A stretch of 64,000 bases of DNA from positions 1 through 64,000 of the forward strand of contig NZ_JAHHUL010000006.1 of assembly GCF_019008365.1 (NCBI RefSeq), read 5' to 3'. The position numbers and the translations under genes are program-made. The notes beneath the pieces are model-generated. The model was not told the DNA's origin. It searched no databases and saw only the letters and a list, made by a program, of their open reading frames with translations. The DNA comes from Phosphitispora fastidiosa (GTDB taxonomy: Bacteria > Bacillota > Thermincolia > Thermincolales > UBA2595). Shown piece by piece: positions 42,824 through 52,080 of this stretch. How positions within the stretch are numbered: the first letter of the stretch is position 1; every line of letters starts with the position of its first letter.

Positions 42824-44395
42824 ATGGCAGCCGAATTCCTGGAAGCAGTTCGGGATGATTTGAAATATGTAGACGAGAAAGTGGCAAAAGCCTTTAAGAT
42901 AAAACCCGGGAATTTGAGCAAATTTGCCCATGTTGAAACAGAGTCGGTGCAGAAATACTTGCATCCGGCCCTGGTTTTGTTTTCCGGCAGGCTTTTGGGT
43001 TATACTGGGTCTGGGCTGGTCAGTCTTGCCGCAGTGATTCAGTTAATTTACCTGGCCTCAGCTGTTCAGTTTCGGGTTCCGGACAACTGCGTGAGGAATC
43101 CGGTTGAAGAAGACCCTAAAGACGGGGCACAGCTACCGGTGTTGGCCGGAGATTATCTTTATGGCCGGTTCTTTGTGGAACTTTGTGCCGGGGATATTCT
43201 GCAATTCCTGGATCCCCTGGCTTCCATTATAGCTGATATGAATTATGGCGCTTTACAGAGAAGAAAGCATCAGGGCCTTCAAGCGACAGATCTGAAGATG
43301 GCCCTATTTGTGATTGAAAAAGAAAGTGCGGCATTGACTGAAGGAGCGGCAAGGATGGCAGGCGTTCTCGCTGCAGTTTCGGGTGAAGCAATTACCAACA
43401 TTTCAGGAATAGGATTTAACCTGGGAATGGGATATGGTATCCTGGAAAGGAACCTGGGTACGGAACTGGCTGCACCATACTTTGAAGCGGTTGGTAAATT
43501 GCTGCAGCGATTTCCGGCAGGTGAAGCAAGAGACGGTTTGCAAGGCATGGTCAATGAGTTGAAGAATGGTCAGCTTGCTGTTCCGCTAAGGAAAACAGGG
43601 CAGTGTGGAGAATTTAAAATCACGCCGCCGGGTGGGCCTGACATCCCCGAGGGTTACCAGAATCAGGAGCAATATGTCCACTCGGTGTTTTCGTCTATAG
43701 CTCAAAAATATGATACCATGAACACGTTCCTGAGTTTTAACCGGGATAAATTTTGGAGGAAATTTACTGTTGAGAAAGCCGGGATAAGGCCCGGTGACAA
43801 TGTTTTGGATGTATGCTGTGGTACAGGGATGATATCAGTGGAATTGGCCAAAAAGACAGGGCCTTCCGGAAGAGTGACCGGCCTTGACTTCTGTGGTGAC
43901 ATGCTTGATATCGCAAAAGCCAACCTGAAAGGCATGCAGGGGATAAATAATATCGAATACATCCAGGGAAATGCCATGGAAATGCCTTTTGCAGATAATA
44001 CTTTCAATTGTGCCACAATTGGTTTTGGGCTCCGGAATGTTCCGGACCTTAAAAAAACCTTAAAGGAAATAATCCGTGTCCTTAAGCCCGGAGGGCGCGT
44101 TGTCTGCCTTGAATTCAGCAAACCTACCGTTCCTTTTTTTAAGCAATTATATAATTTTTATTTTAATAGGTGTGTACCGCTCCTGGGCAGGTTGGGAGTG
44201 GGTATCGAAGGCCCTTATAGATATCTCCACAATTCGTGGCAGGTTTTTCCCCACCAGAAGGAACTGAAGGATGAATTTACCCGTCAGGGGCTGGAGAACG
44301 TAAATTACTATGAGCTGACTGGGGGAGTCGTATCGGTACATGTGGGGGTTAAACCTGTATCTGTGATCTCTAATGTAGCAGCAGCCAAGGAATAG
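42824..44395 (+). CDS. menG: Polyprenyl-synthase-like domain fused to demethylmenaquinone methyltransferase
   Basis: A 523-aa fusion. Residues 1-~265 align by pattern with trans-polyprenyl diphosphate synthases (HPALVLFSGRLLGY; VLAGDYLYGRFF), but both Asp-rich motifs are missing: the usual IHxxSLIHDDVID segment is IYLASAVQFRVPD and the second DDxxD region is GFNLGMGYGILERN. Residues ~285-515 are a UbiE/MenG methyltransferase: SVFSSIAQKYDTMNTFLSF, VLDVCCGTGMISVEL and FGLRNVPDLKKTLKE. The enzyme would make the last step of menaquinone synthesis. In Bacillus hepS-menG-hepT are adjacent genes, so the fused domain may be a non-catalytic lipid-binding partner. ATG 42824 after AAGGGGG. Confidence 0.88.
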   Translation: MAAEFLEAVRDDLKYVDEKVAKAFKIKPGNLSKFAHVETESVQKYLHPALVLFSGRLLGYTGSGLVSLAAVIQLIYLASAVQFRVPDNCVRNPVEEDPKDGAQLPVLAGDYLYGRFFVELCAGDILQFLDPLASIIADMNYGALQRRKHQGLQATDLKMALFVIEKESAALTEGAARMAGVLAAVSGEAITNISGIGFNLGMGYGILERNLGTELAAPYFEAVGKLLQRFPAGEARDGLQGMVNELKNGQLAVPLRKTGQCGEFKITPPGGPDIPEGYQNQEQYVHSVFSSIAQKYDTMNTFLSFNRDKFWRKFTVEKAGIRPGDNVLDVCCGTGMISVELAKKTGPSGRVTGLDFCGDMLDIAKANLKGMQGINNIEYIQGNAMEMPFADNTFNCATIGFGLRNVPDLKKTLKEIIRVLKPGGRVVCLEFSKPTVPFFKQLYNFYFNRCVPLLGRLGVGIEGPYRYLHNSWQVFPHQKELKDEFTRQGLENVNYYELTGGVVSVHVGVKPVSVISNVAAAKE

Positions 44396-44414
44396 CTGGA
44401 GAGAGGTGGTCTGA

Positions 44415-45311
44415 TTGAATATGGCCTTTGCCCGGGTACGCCATTTTGGTGAAATGATAAAATTTGAACATACGGTGTTTGCCCTGCCTTTTGCTTTAAT
44501 GGGAGCCTTCCTGGCTAAAAGGAATTTTCCCACAGGGTATGAACTGCTTTGGATAACCCTGGCTATGGTTGGCGCCAGAACCGCAGCCATGGCCTTGAAC
44601 CGGCTGATTGACCGTCACATAGATGCCAGAAATCCCCGGACTGCCGGAAGGCATCTTCCCAAAGGCATCCTTTCAGTTGCTGAGGTCTGGGTTTATGTGG
44701 CCCTGTCATGGGCTCTGCTGCTGATTGCAGCGTGGCAGCTTAACCCGCTGGACCTGCCGGTTCCCCTTACGGTCAAGCTGATGCCCATAGCTGTCCTGGT
44801 GTTAACTCTTTATTCTTATACTAAACGGTTTACGTGGGCGTGTCACCTTGTTTTGGGACTGTCTCTGGGTCTTGCCCCTGTAGGAAGTTGGGTTGGGGTT
44901 GCCGGCAGAGTGGAGCTTCCTGCGGTAATTCTGGGTTTTGTGGTCATTGCCTGGGTAGCCGGTTTTGATATGATTTATGCATGTCAGGACTACGAATTTG
45001 ACCGGAAGGAAGGAATTCATTCCGTTCCTGCAATATTTGGCCTTAAGTGGGCTCTGGTGTTTTCCGGACTGCTGCATGTATTGACAATAGTACTTTTGGT
45101 ATGGGACGGACTGCTTCTGGGTATGGGTTATTTCTATTGGCTTGGAATAATCTTAGCAGCAGGTATCCTGATTTACGAACATTCACTGGTTACTCCAACT
45201 GATTTGTCTAAGCTTGATGCCGCTTTTTTTAACATGAATGGCATACTTAGTGTAATGCTGTTTGTTTTTACTTTTGCCGATATTATATTTGGGCTCAAAA
45301 TATCGCTGTAG
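44415..45311 (+). CDS. mqnP: UbiA-family prenyltransferase (MqnP-type)
   Basis: A 298-aa integral membrane prenyltransferase with about eight helices. First Asp motif NRLIDRHIDARNPRTAGR and second motif YACQDYEFDRKEGIHSVPA are complete. In futalosine-pathway organisms this protein attaches the prenyl chain to 1,4-dihydroxy-6-naphthoate. Start TTG 44415 is well spaced from GAGAGGTGG; ATG 44421 is an alternative. Sits between menG and ubiX in the menaquinone operon. Confidence 0.9.
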   Translation: MNMAFARVRHFGEMIKFEHTVFALPFALMGAFLAKRNFPTGYELLWITLAMVGARTAAMALNRLIDRHIDARNPRTAGRHLPKGILSVAEVWVYVALSWALLLIAAWQLNPLDLPVPLTVKLMPIAVLVLTLYSYTKRFTWACHLVLGLSLGLAPVGSWVGVAGRVELPAVILGFVVIAWVAGFDMIYACQDYEFDRKEGIHSVPAIFGLKWALVFSGLLHVLTIVLLVWDGLLLGMGYFYWLGIILAAGILIYEHSLVTPTDLSKLDAAFFNMNGILSVMLFVFTFADIIFGLKISL

Positions 45312-45338
45312 CCTTTAACGAAACTGGAGGGAATGTGG

Positions 45339-45947
45339 TTGGGTTCATATATAATAGCTGTTACCGGAGCCAGTGGCGCGATCTATGCGCGAAATATGCT
45401 CCAAACCTTACTTAGGCTGAACCATGAGGTTAGCCTGACAATAACCGGACCGGGTTTCAGGGTTCTTAAGGAAGAACTTTCCTGGGACCTTCCTGAGCCC
45501 GGAGACCCTGGCATGGCCAGGGAAATCGGGGGTTATCTAGGCTTGAACGAGGATGCCCCGCTGACGTATTATGATTACCGGGATATTGGGGCTCAGATTG
45601 CCAGCGGGTCGGCCAGAAATGATGGCATGATAATCATTCCATGTACTGTCTCCACCCTCTCCGGGATAGCTTGCGGGGCTTCGGAAAACCTGGTGGAAAG
45701 GGCTGCCGACATTATGCTTAAGGAGAAACGGCAGTTGGTGGTGGTTCCCAGGGAAACCCCGTTCAACCAGATACACCTTAAAAACATGCTGGAGCTTGCC
45801 TGCATGGGTGTCCATATCGTGCCGGCAGCTCCGGCATTTTACCATAAGCCTGAAACAATCGAAGACCTGGTTAACTTCGTTGTTGGCAGGGTTCTGGATT
45901 TACTTAAAATTGAACATAAGCTTTTTAATAGATGGCAGGGCTCTTAG
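45339..45947 (+). CDS. ubiX: UbiX-family flavin prenyltransferase
   Basis: A ~202-aa UbiX/Pad1 flavoprotein: IIAVTGASGAIYARNML (FMN phosphate loop), IIPCTVSTLSGIACGASENL, VVVPRETPFNQIHLKNML. UbiX makes prenylated FMN for UbiD-type decarboxylases, here presumably the decarboxylase of the prenylated naphthoate (MqnL), which is not in the window. TTG 45339 gives a 7-nt gap to GGAGGG; ATG 45333 would touch it. Confidence 0.9.
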   Translation: MGSYIIAVTGASGAIYARNMLQTLLRLNHEVSLTITGPGFRVLKEELSWDLPEPGDPGMAREIGGYLGLNEDAPLTYYDYRDIGAQIASGSARNDGMIIIPCTVSTLSGIACGASENLVERAADIMLKEKRQLVVVPRETPFNQIHLKNMLELACMGVHIVPAAPAFYHKPETIEDLVNFVVGRVLDLLKIEHKLFNRWQGS

Positions 45948-45966
45948 CCGTTAGGAGGACCTATTA

Positions 45967-47067
45967 ATGGAACTGTTGGGTACAAGCAAACTGTTGGATA
46001 TCGTCGAAAAAGTGAATAAAGGGGATAGGCTTAGTTTTGAAGACGGAGTTAGGCTGATGAGCTCCAATGAGCTGTTGGTTATAGGGTATATGGCAGATAT
46101 AGTGAGAAAAAGGAAAAACGGTGATTACGCCTATTTTATTGTAAACCGCCATATTAATCACACCAATGTCTGTGACAACCTGTGCAAGCTGTGTGCTTTT
46201 GGGAAAAAGCCTGATGACCCGGAGGCGTACACCATGAGTCTTGACGAGATAGAGAAAAAGGCTCTCGCAGTAAGGGACAAGGGCATTTCTGAGCTGCATA
46301 TTGTCGGCGGGCTTAACCCAGAGCTTAGGCTGCATTACTTTGAGGAAATGCTGCGCCGGATCAGGCAGGTCTTGCCCAAAGTAATCATTCAGGGCTTTAC
46401 CGCTGTTGAAATCGATTATTTTGCCAAAACCGAAAACATGTCAGTGGAGGACGTAATCCGCCGCCTTATGGATGCAGGTCTGGACTCACTTCCCGGGGGT
46501 GGGGCAGAGATATTTGCGCCAAGGGTCAGGGAAAAAATATGTGATAAAAAAATTAGCGGCGCCAGATGGCTGGAGGTGCATGAAGCTGCCCATCAGGCGG
46601 GAATGCTGACAAATGCGACAATGCTGTATGGACATGTGGAAACCATCGAAGAACGCATAGACCATTTGATTAAACTGCGTGAACTGCAGGATCGGAGCCG
46701 TGGCTTTCTGGCTTTTATACCTCTGGCATTTCATCCGAAAAATACCGGCCTGGAGGGGACGAAGCTTAGCCGAACGACAGGGTATGATGACCTTAAAGTG
46801 CTGGCAGTATCCAGGCTGATGCTGGACAACTTTGACCATATCAAGGCCTACTGGATTATGATAGGGCCAAAACTGGCCCAGGTCTCACTGGCATTTGGAG
46901 TTGATGACATAGATGGTACTGTTGTTGAGGAACAGATTACTCATGCCGCGGGAGCTGACAGTGGACAGTCCCTTACCAAAAAGGAACTGGTGGGGATGAT
47001 TAAGGCAGCTGGTAGGATTCCCGCTGAACGGGATACCCTCTATAAAATAATTGAGGAGGGCTTTTAA
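45967..47067 (+). CDS. mqnE: Aminofutalosine synthase (radical SAM)
   Basis: A 366-aa radical SAM enzyme of the futalosine route. The cluster motif reads CDNLCKLCAF (CxxxCxxC) after RHINHTNV; LPGGGAEIFAPRVR and HPKNTGLEG are MqnE-type. MqnE adds SAM-derived adenosyl to 3-[(1-carboxyvinyl)oxy]benzoate, the product of MqnA, encoded next. It is distinguished from MqnC by the final GGLNPEL/FTAVEIDYFAK features. ATG 45967 follows AGGAGG. Confidence 0.9.
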   Translation: MELLGTSKLLDIVEKVNKGDRLSFEDGVRLMSSNELLVIGYMADIVRKRKNGDYAYFIVNRHINHTNVCDNLCKLCAFGKKPDDPEAYTMSLDEIEKKALAVRDKGISELHIVGGLNPELRLHYFEEMLRRIRQVLPKVIIQGFTAVEIDYFAKTENMSVEDVIRRLMDAGLDSLPGGGAEIFAPRVREKICDKKISGARWLEVHEAAHQAGMLTNATMLYGHVETIEERIDHLIKLRELQDRSRGFLAFIPLAFHPKNTGLEGTKLSRTTGYDDLKVLAVSRLMLDNFDHIKAYWIMIGPKLAQVSLAFGVDDIDGTVVEEQITHAAGADSGQSLTKKELVGMIKAAGRIPAERDTLYKIIEEGF

Positions 47068-47068
47068 A

Positions 47069-47920
47069 GTGAGTAAAATCCGGCTGGGTTATATTGATTA
47101 TATAAATTGTTTGCCTGTATATTATGCTATTGAACAGGGACAGGTCCCTATTGCTGCCAAAATGGTCAAGGGACCGCCGACTAAAATGAATAAGATGTTT
47201 ATTGACGGCAAACTGGATATTACTCCCATTTCATCTATTGAGTTTGCCAGGCATAGCGAGAAGGCCGTGATTCTTCCGGAAGTCTCAATCAGCGCTGACG
47301 GTGCGGTTGAGAGCATTCTCCTTTTCAGTAAGGTTCCGGTAACGGAATTGGACGGCCTGAAGGTCAGTCTGCCGACATCGTCGGCAACTTCAGTGGCGCT
47401 GCTAAAAATACTGTTTGAACATTATTACCATGTGGAGGTTGAGTATTCCCTGGAGGAACCGGATCTGAAGCAGATGCTGAAGGAATCGGATGCTGCTCTC
47501 CTGATAGGGGATGATGCCCTTTTAGCCGGAGAGGCTGTCAGAAAGCAGGGCGGTAATTCCTTACATATTACGGACCTGGGTTCAGCATGGAAGGAATTTA
47601 CCGGATACCAAATGACTTTTGCCTTATGGGTGATTAACCGGAATTTCGTTGAGGCACATCCGGAAGAGGTAGCAAACATCAGTAATGCATTTATTAAAGC
47701 AAAGGAGTATGGTTTTGCCAATATTCCTGCTTTGGTTGATAAGGCACACCAAAAGACCGGCCTGCCCCTGAAGGTCTTAAAAAGGTACTTTGAAACTATC
47801 AAGTACAGTTTTGGAGAGGAAGAGCAAAAGGCGCTCCTGACGTTTTATGATTATGCATATAAGAGCGGGCTGATTGAGGAACGTGCTAAGTTAAATATCT
47901 GGGGTGAGGAAATTGGGTAA
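47069..47920 (+). CDS. mqnA: Chorismate dehydratase
   Basis: A 283-aa periplasmic-binding-fold enzyme that removes water from chorismate. RLGYIDYINCLPVYYAIE is the family's N-terminal signature; ISSIEFARHSEKAVILPEVS and LIGDDALL are also typical. GTG 47069 is 7 nt from GAGGAGGG, just after mqnE, and the 3' end overlaps mqnC. Confidence 0.9.
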   Translation: MSKIRLGYIDYINCLPVYYAIEQGQVPIAAKMVKGPPTKMNKMFIDGKLDITPISSIEFARHSEKAVILPEVSISADGAVESILLFSKVPVTELDGLKVSLPTSSATSVALLKILFEHYYHVEVEYSLEEPDLKQMLKESDAALLIGDDALLAGEAVRKQGGNSLHITDLGSAWKEFTGYQMTFALWVINRNFVEAHPEEVANISNAFIKAKEYGFANIPALVDKAHQKTGLPLKVLKRYFETIKYSFGEEEQKALLTFYDYAYKSGLIEERAKLNIWGEEIG

Positions 47921-48983
47921 AACTATAGCAGGAATTCTTGAAAAAGCTGTTGCCGGTAAGAGGCTGGAACTCGAAGAGGGTGTGGCCCTTCTCAAATCAG
48001 ATAAAATAATCCTGCTTGGGCTGGCTGCCTTATCTGTGACCAAAAGGCTTCATCCGGAGCCGGTGGTCACGTTTGTTATTGACCGAAATATCAACTATAC
48101 CAATGTATGTACAACCGGGTGCCGGTTTTGTGCATTTTACCGTTCTCCAGACGCTCCCGATGCCTATGTTTTGAGTTATGATGAAATTTATGATAAAATC
48201 AGGGAAACCGTTTCCTGCGGCGGAACCCAGATACTCATGCAGGGCGGACTGCACCCGGACCTGCCGTTTACTTACTACCTGAAGATGCTGCAGGGGATTA
48301 AAGAAAGATTTGAGATTGACATTCACTCTTTTTCACCACCGGAGATAGCCCACTTCTCCAAAATTACCGGGCTTCCGGTGCGTGAAGTTCTGGTCAGGCT
48401 GCGTGAGGCCGGATTGGCTTCAATCCCTGGTGGTGGAGCTGAAATTCTGGACAATAGGGTCAGAAAATATATTAGTCCAGATAAAATTTCCTGGGAAGAA
48501 TGGATGAATGTAATGACAACTGCTCATGAACTGGGCATGAAGTCCACCGCCACAATGATGTTCGGCAGTGTGGAGACCCTTGAGGAGCGTGTCATGCACC
48601 TGGTCCGGGTCAGAGATGCCCAGGACCGTACAGGCGGGTTCAGGGCATTTATCCCATGGAGTTATCAGCCTTTGAACACCCGGCTTGGCGGTAAAACAGC
48701 AACTGGTGTGGATTACCTGAAAACTCTGGCGGTATCCAGGCTGATGCTTGATAATGTGCCCAATATCCAGGCTTCATGGGTAACCCAGGGGGCCAAGATG
48801 GCCCAGGTTTCCTTAAACTTTGGGGCCAACGACTTTGGCGGCACCATGCTGGAAGAAAACGTTGTCAGGGCGGCCGGGGTCAGCAACCGGGTTCCTCTGG
48901 ATGAGATTATTAACAGTATCAGGGATGCAGGCTATACCCCCGCACAGCGGAATACGGGTTATGATATCTTAAAATATTATTAA
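47904..48983 (+). CDS. mqnC: Cyclic dehypoxanthinyl futalosine synthase (radical SAM)
   Basis: A 359-aa radical SAM protein with CTTGCRFCAFYR (CxxxCxxC) after RNINYTNV, LMQGGLHPDLPFTYYLKML, IHSFSPPEIAHFSKI and FIPWSYQPLNTRLGG. These fit MqnC, which cyclises dehypoxanthine futalosine. Start may be GTG 47904 or TTG 47913, both inside the mqnA 3' end. mqnB and mqnD are not in the window. Confidence 0.9.
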   Translation: MRKLGKTIAGILEKAVAGKRLELEEGVALLKSDKIILLGLAALSVTKRLHPEPVVTFVIDRNINYTNVCTTGCRFCAFYRSPDAPDAYVLSYDEIYDKIRETVSCGGTQILMQGGLHPDLPFTYYLKMLQGIKERFEIDIHSFSPPEIAHFSKITGLPVREVLVRLREAGLASIPGGGAEILDNRVRKYISPDKISWEEWMNVMTTAHELGMKSTATMMFGSVETLEERVMHLVRVRDAQDRTGGFRAFIPWSYQPLNTRLGGKTATGVDYLKTLAVSRLMLDNVPNIQASWVTQGAKMAQVSLNFGANDFGGTMLEENVVRAAGVSNRVPLDEIINSIRDAGYTPAQRNTGYDILKYY

Positions 48984-49011
48984 TGACATCTTGGGAAATG
49001 GAGGGATAATT

Positions 49012-49215
49012 ATGGTCTTCGGCTTTGGGATGCTGGGTGCAAAAGAATTGATTCTGATTTTAGTCATTGTTTTGGTGATTTTTGGTCCCAAAAAACTGCC
49101 AGATATTGGACGCTCCTTTGGGGAAATGCTTTCTAATTTCAGAAAGGGCTCCAAGGATGAAACAGAAGAAGCAAAAAACCCGGATGAATCAAATCCAGAT
49201 AAAACGCAAAAGTAA
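49012..49215 (+). CDS. tatA: Twin-arginine translocase subunit TatA
   Basis: A 67-aa protein: one N-terminal helix (ELILILVIVLVIFGPKKLPD) with the FGPKKLP hinge, an amphipathic helix (GRSFGEMLSNFRKG) and an acidic tail. Forms the Tat pore. ATG 49012 follows GGAGGGATAA; the frame is open from 48991. Codirectional with tatC and the Tat-dependent fdhA downstream. Confidence 0.93.
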   Translation: MVFGFGMLGAKELILILVIVLVIFGPKKLPDIGRSFGEMLSNFRKGSKDETEEAKNPDESNPDKTQK

Positions 49216-49236
49216 ACGGGCTAGAGGTGATTTTGC

Positions 49237-50151
49237 TTGAGTGACAAATCGATGTCGATTTTGGACCACCTTGAGGCATTAAGGCGGGTTTTTATTGTGA
49301 GCTTTGTTGCAGTAATTCCCGGCGCGGTATTAGGGTGGATAATACGGGAGAAAGTACTGGCTCTTCTGGTGGCGCCGGTTAAGAACCTGAATTATGACCT
49401 TGTGTTTATAACTGCTACTGAGGCTCTAACAGCCTACCTGAAAATTTCAGTTGTGGCAGGTATTGTTTTTGCTTCACCGGTGATCGCATACCAGTTTTGG
49501 AGATTTGTGCTTCCTGCCCTGCATACCCACGAAAAACGCTATCTGCTGATATTTATACCGGTTTCAGTGCTGCTGTTTGTGGGCGGGATTGCATTTGCCT
49601 ATTATTCTGTTTTTTCCTATGCTGTAAAATTCCTCCTCAGCTTTGGCGGAGAGGGTTTGGCTCCCATGCTTTCTTTAAGCAAATACCTTTCGTTTACCAT
49701 CTGGTTTTTACTGCCCTTCGGAGTCATATTTGAAATGCCTCTGGTTATCGTTGCTATGGCCAGAATGGGAGCAGTTACTCCCGGTTTTCTGGCGTCAAAA
49801 CGGAAGTTTGCCGTGCTGGCTGTGTTTGCCATAGCGGCTGTGGTTACCCCCACGACTGATATGATCACACAGGGCATAATGGGTGGGGCGATGTATCTGT
49901 TATATGAGATAAGCATATGGCTCGCTTACCTGGTGCGGCCCGGCAAAAAAAATAAAGCAGCCCTGCCTGAGGCAGCCGCCCCAAATGTTGATGACGGAAA
50001 TGATGACGGAAATGATGACGGAAATGACAATGGAGACGGCAACGGAAACGACAAGGGAAATGATGAAAAAAACGATAGCGGAAATGTGGCAAAAATCTAC
50101 CGTGATATTGTGGACCGCGGTGATGGCAAGGATTCGGAGGACCGTAAATGA
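49237..50151 (+). CDS. tatC: Twin-arginine translocase subunit TatC with acidic repeat tail
   Basis: A 304-aa TatC. The six-helix core occupies residues 1-~240; MSILDHLEALRRVF at the N-terminus and FEMPLVIVAMARMG in the middle contain the residues that bind the twin-arginine signal. After residue ~245 comes an unusual Asp/Asn/Gly-rich tail, with the 12-bp DNA unit gatgacggaaat three times at 49990-50025. TTG 49237 follows AGAGGTGA. The last 4 nt overlap selB. Confidence 0.93.
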   Translation: MSDKSMSILDHLEALRRVFIVSFVAVIPGAVLGWIIREKVLALLVAPVKNLNYDLVFITATEALTAYLKISVVAGIVFASPVIAYQFWRFVLPALHTHEKRYLLIFIPVSVLLFVGGIAFAYYSVFSYAVKFLLSFGGEGLAPMLSLSKYLSFTIWFLLPFGVIFEMPLVIVAMARMGAVTPGFLASKRKFAVLAVFAIAAVVTPTTDMITQGIMGGAMYLLYEISIWLAYLVRPGKKNKAALPEAAAPNVDDGNDDGNDDGNDNGDGNGNDKGNDEKNDSGNVAKIYRDIVDRGDGKDSEDRK

Positions 50152-52055
50152 AGCACTTTATAATTGGTACTGCCGGACATGTTGACCATGGGAAGACCAG
50201 GCTTATAAAGGCCCTCACGGGTCAGGAAACAGACCGGCTGAAGGAGGAAAAAGAACGCGGAATTTCCATTGAGTTGGGTTTCGCACCCTTTCAACTCCCC
50301 AGTGGGACCTTAGCCGGTGTGGTTGACGTACCCGGACATGAAAGGTTTATTAAAAATATGTTGGCCGGGGTCGGCGGAATGGATCTGGTAATCCTGGTAG
50401 TAGCTGCCGATGAAGGGATTATGCCCCAGACCAGGGAACACCTTGATATTATTGATCTGCTTCAAGTTCAAAAAGGTATCATCGTGATTACTAAGACAGA
50501 CCTGGTTGATGAGGAATGGCTGGATCTTGTCCAAGAGGAAATAATTGAACTGGTGAAGGAGACCGTACTCGAAGATGCTCCTGTTGTACCGGTATCTTCG
50601 GTTACCGGAGCGGGTATCGGGGAACTAATTGAGCTAATCGACCGGACAGCAGAAAATCTCCGGGAACGTCCAGCTGCCGGATATTTCAGAATGCCTGTTG
50701 ACAGGGTATTTTCCAAGACCGGTTTTGGGACAGTGGTTACCGGGACCTTACTTTCGGGAAGATTACGTCTTGGCGATGTGGTGGAAATTCTGCCTGATAT
50801 GGAAGAGGCCCGGGTGAGGACACTTCAGGTTCATGGGACTAAGGTCGAAGAAGCGCTGGCGGGACAGCGGGTTGCTGTAAACCTGGCCGGCACAGAACGT
50901 GAAACCATAACCCGGGGGAGTGTAATCGCTGCTCCGGGGATGCTTAACCCCTCACACCGCCTAGATGTGCAGCTTAAACTCATTTCAGGTATCAAAAAAT
51001 CTCTGGCCAACAGGGCGAGAGTCAGGGTACATATAGGAACTTCAGAAATCCTGGCTAGGGTTATCCTCCTGGAAAAGGATGAACTGGAGCCCGGCGAATC
51101 AGGATTTATCCAACTGGAATGTGAGGAGGCCATTGTGGCTGCCAGGGATGATTTGCTGGTAATTAGGTCATATTCCCCAATGACGACAATTGGAGGGGGC
51201 AAGGTTATCGATTCGGCTCCCCCCAAGCGGAAGCGGTTTCATGCTGAAACCATTGAGATTCTGCGGACCAAGGCAAAAGGGACTCCGGAAGAACTTCTGC
51301 ACCAGTTTATGCTGTCCTCCGGGCAGGCTGCACATTTACGGGATGATCTGGCCCGCGGCGGAGGATTTGATGAGGCCACAACGGAAGAGGCCATAAATAA
51401 GTTGACAGCCCAAGGTCTCTTGAGACAATTTACCTCAGAAAACAAGATTTATTTTATGCTGGATTCTTTTTATACGCAAAAAGCTGACGAGATTGCAGCA
51501 GCGCTGGAAAAATATCACACTGTTTACCCCCTCAGGTCCGGTATTTCCAAGGAGGAAATCAGGAGCAGGTTCTTTCCTGGAATGAGCAACAAACTTTTCA
51601 GCGCCCTGATGGACATTTACCGGGTAGATGAGGTAATCAGCATAATGGGTGAAAACATAGCTAAAAAGGGTTTTCAGCCTGAACCCCAGGGTGAACAGAT
51701 CCGGCTGTTCCCTAAAATTGAGGGAGAGTATCTTGCAGCAGGTTTCCAGACACCCGGGTGGGAAGATATTAAATCGGCCCATAGGCTGGTCCCGGCAGAA
51801 AGCGAAGAAATATTGAATTACTTCATAAATAAAAAGGTTCTGGTTAAGCTTGAAGACAATGTATTAATACATAGGGCGAACCTTGACAAGGCCAGAAATC
51901 TGCTGGTAGGTTTTCTTGAGGAGAAAGGAGAAATAACCCTTGGAGAAGCCCGGGACCTGTTGAATACGTCCCGGAAATTTGCGCTCCCGGTGATGGCTTA
52001 TTTTGATAAGGAGAGAATCACCAGGCGCATTGATGACAAAAGAGTCCTCTATTAA
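50148..52055 (+). CDS. selB: Selenocysteine-specific elongation factor
   Basis: A 635-aa SelB. EF-Tu-like GTPase: [16 protein letters not shown] (G1), GISIELGF (switch I), DVPGHERF (G3), TKTDLVD (G4), and two beta-barrels. The C-terminal ~270 residues are the four winged-helix repeats that hold the SECIS hairpin. The ATG overlaps tatC. It lies 525 nt upstream of fdhA, which has an in-frame TGA and SECIS, so a functional link is direct. selA, selC and selD were not found in the window. Confidence 0.95.
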   Translation: MKHFIIGTAGHVDHGKTRLIKALTGQETDRLKEEKERGISIELGFAPFQLPSGTLAGVVDVPGHERFIKNMLAGVGGMDLVILVVAADEGIMPQTREHLDIIDLLQVQKGIIVITKTDLVDEEWLDLVQEEIIELVKETVLEDAPVVPVSSVTGAGIGELIELIDRTAENLRERPAAGYFRMPVDRVFSKTGFGTVVTGTLLSGRLRLGDVVEILPDMEEARVRTLQVHGTKVEEALAGQRVAVNLAGTERETITRGSVIAAPGMLNPSHRLDVQLKLISGIKKSLANRARVRVHIGTSEILARVILLEKDELEPGESGFIQLECEEAIVAARDDLLVIRSYSPMTTIGGGKVIDSAPPKRKRFHAETIEILRTKAKGTPEELLHQFMLSSGQAAHLRDDLARGGGFDEATTEEAINKLTAQGLLRQFTSENKIYFMLDSFYTQKADEIAAALEKYHTVYPLRSGISKEEIRSRFFPGMSNKLFSALMDIYRVDEVISIMGENIAKKGFQPEPQGEQIRLFPKIEGEYLAAGFQTPGWEDIKSAHRLVPAESEEILNYFINKKVLVKLEDNVLIHRANLDKARNLLVGFLEEKGEITLGEARDLLNTSRKFALPVMAYFDKERITRRIDDKRVLY

Positions 52056-52080
52056 TCAGGGTCCTCTATTAATCAGGAAC
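52036..52080 (+). repeat. Tandem duplication across the selB stop
   Basis: gtcctctattaatcagg occurs twice in tandem (about 52044-52060 and 52061-52077), the first copy containing the selB TAA stop. Confidence 0.75.
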
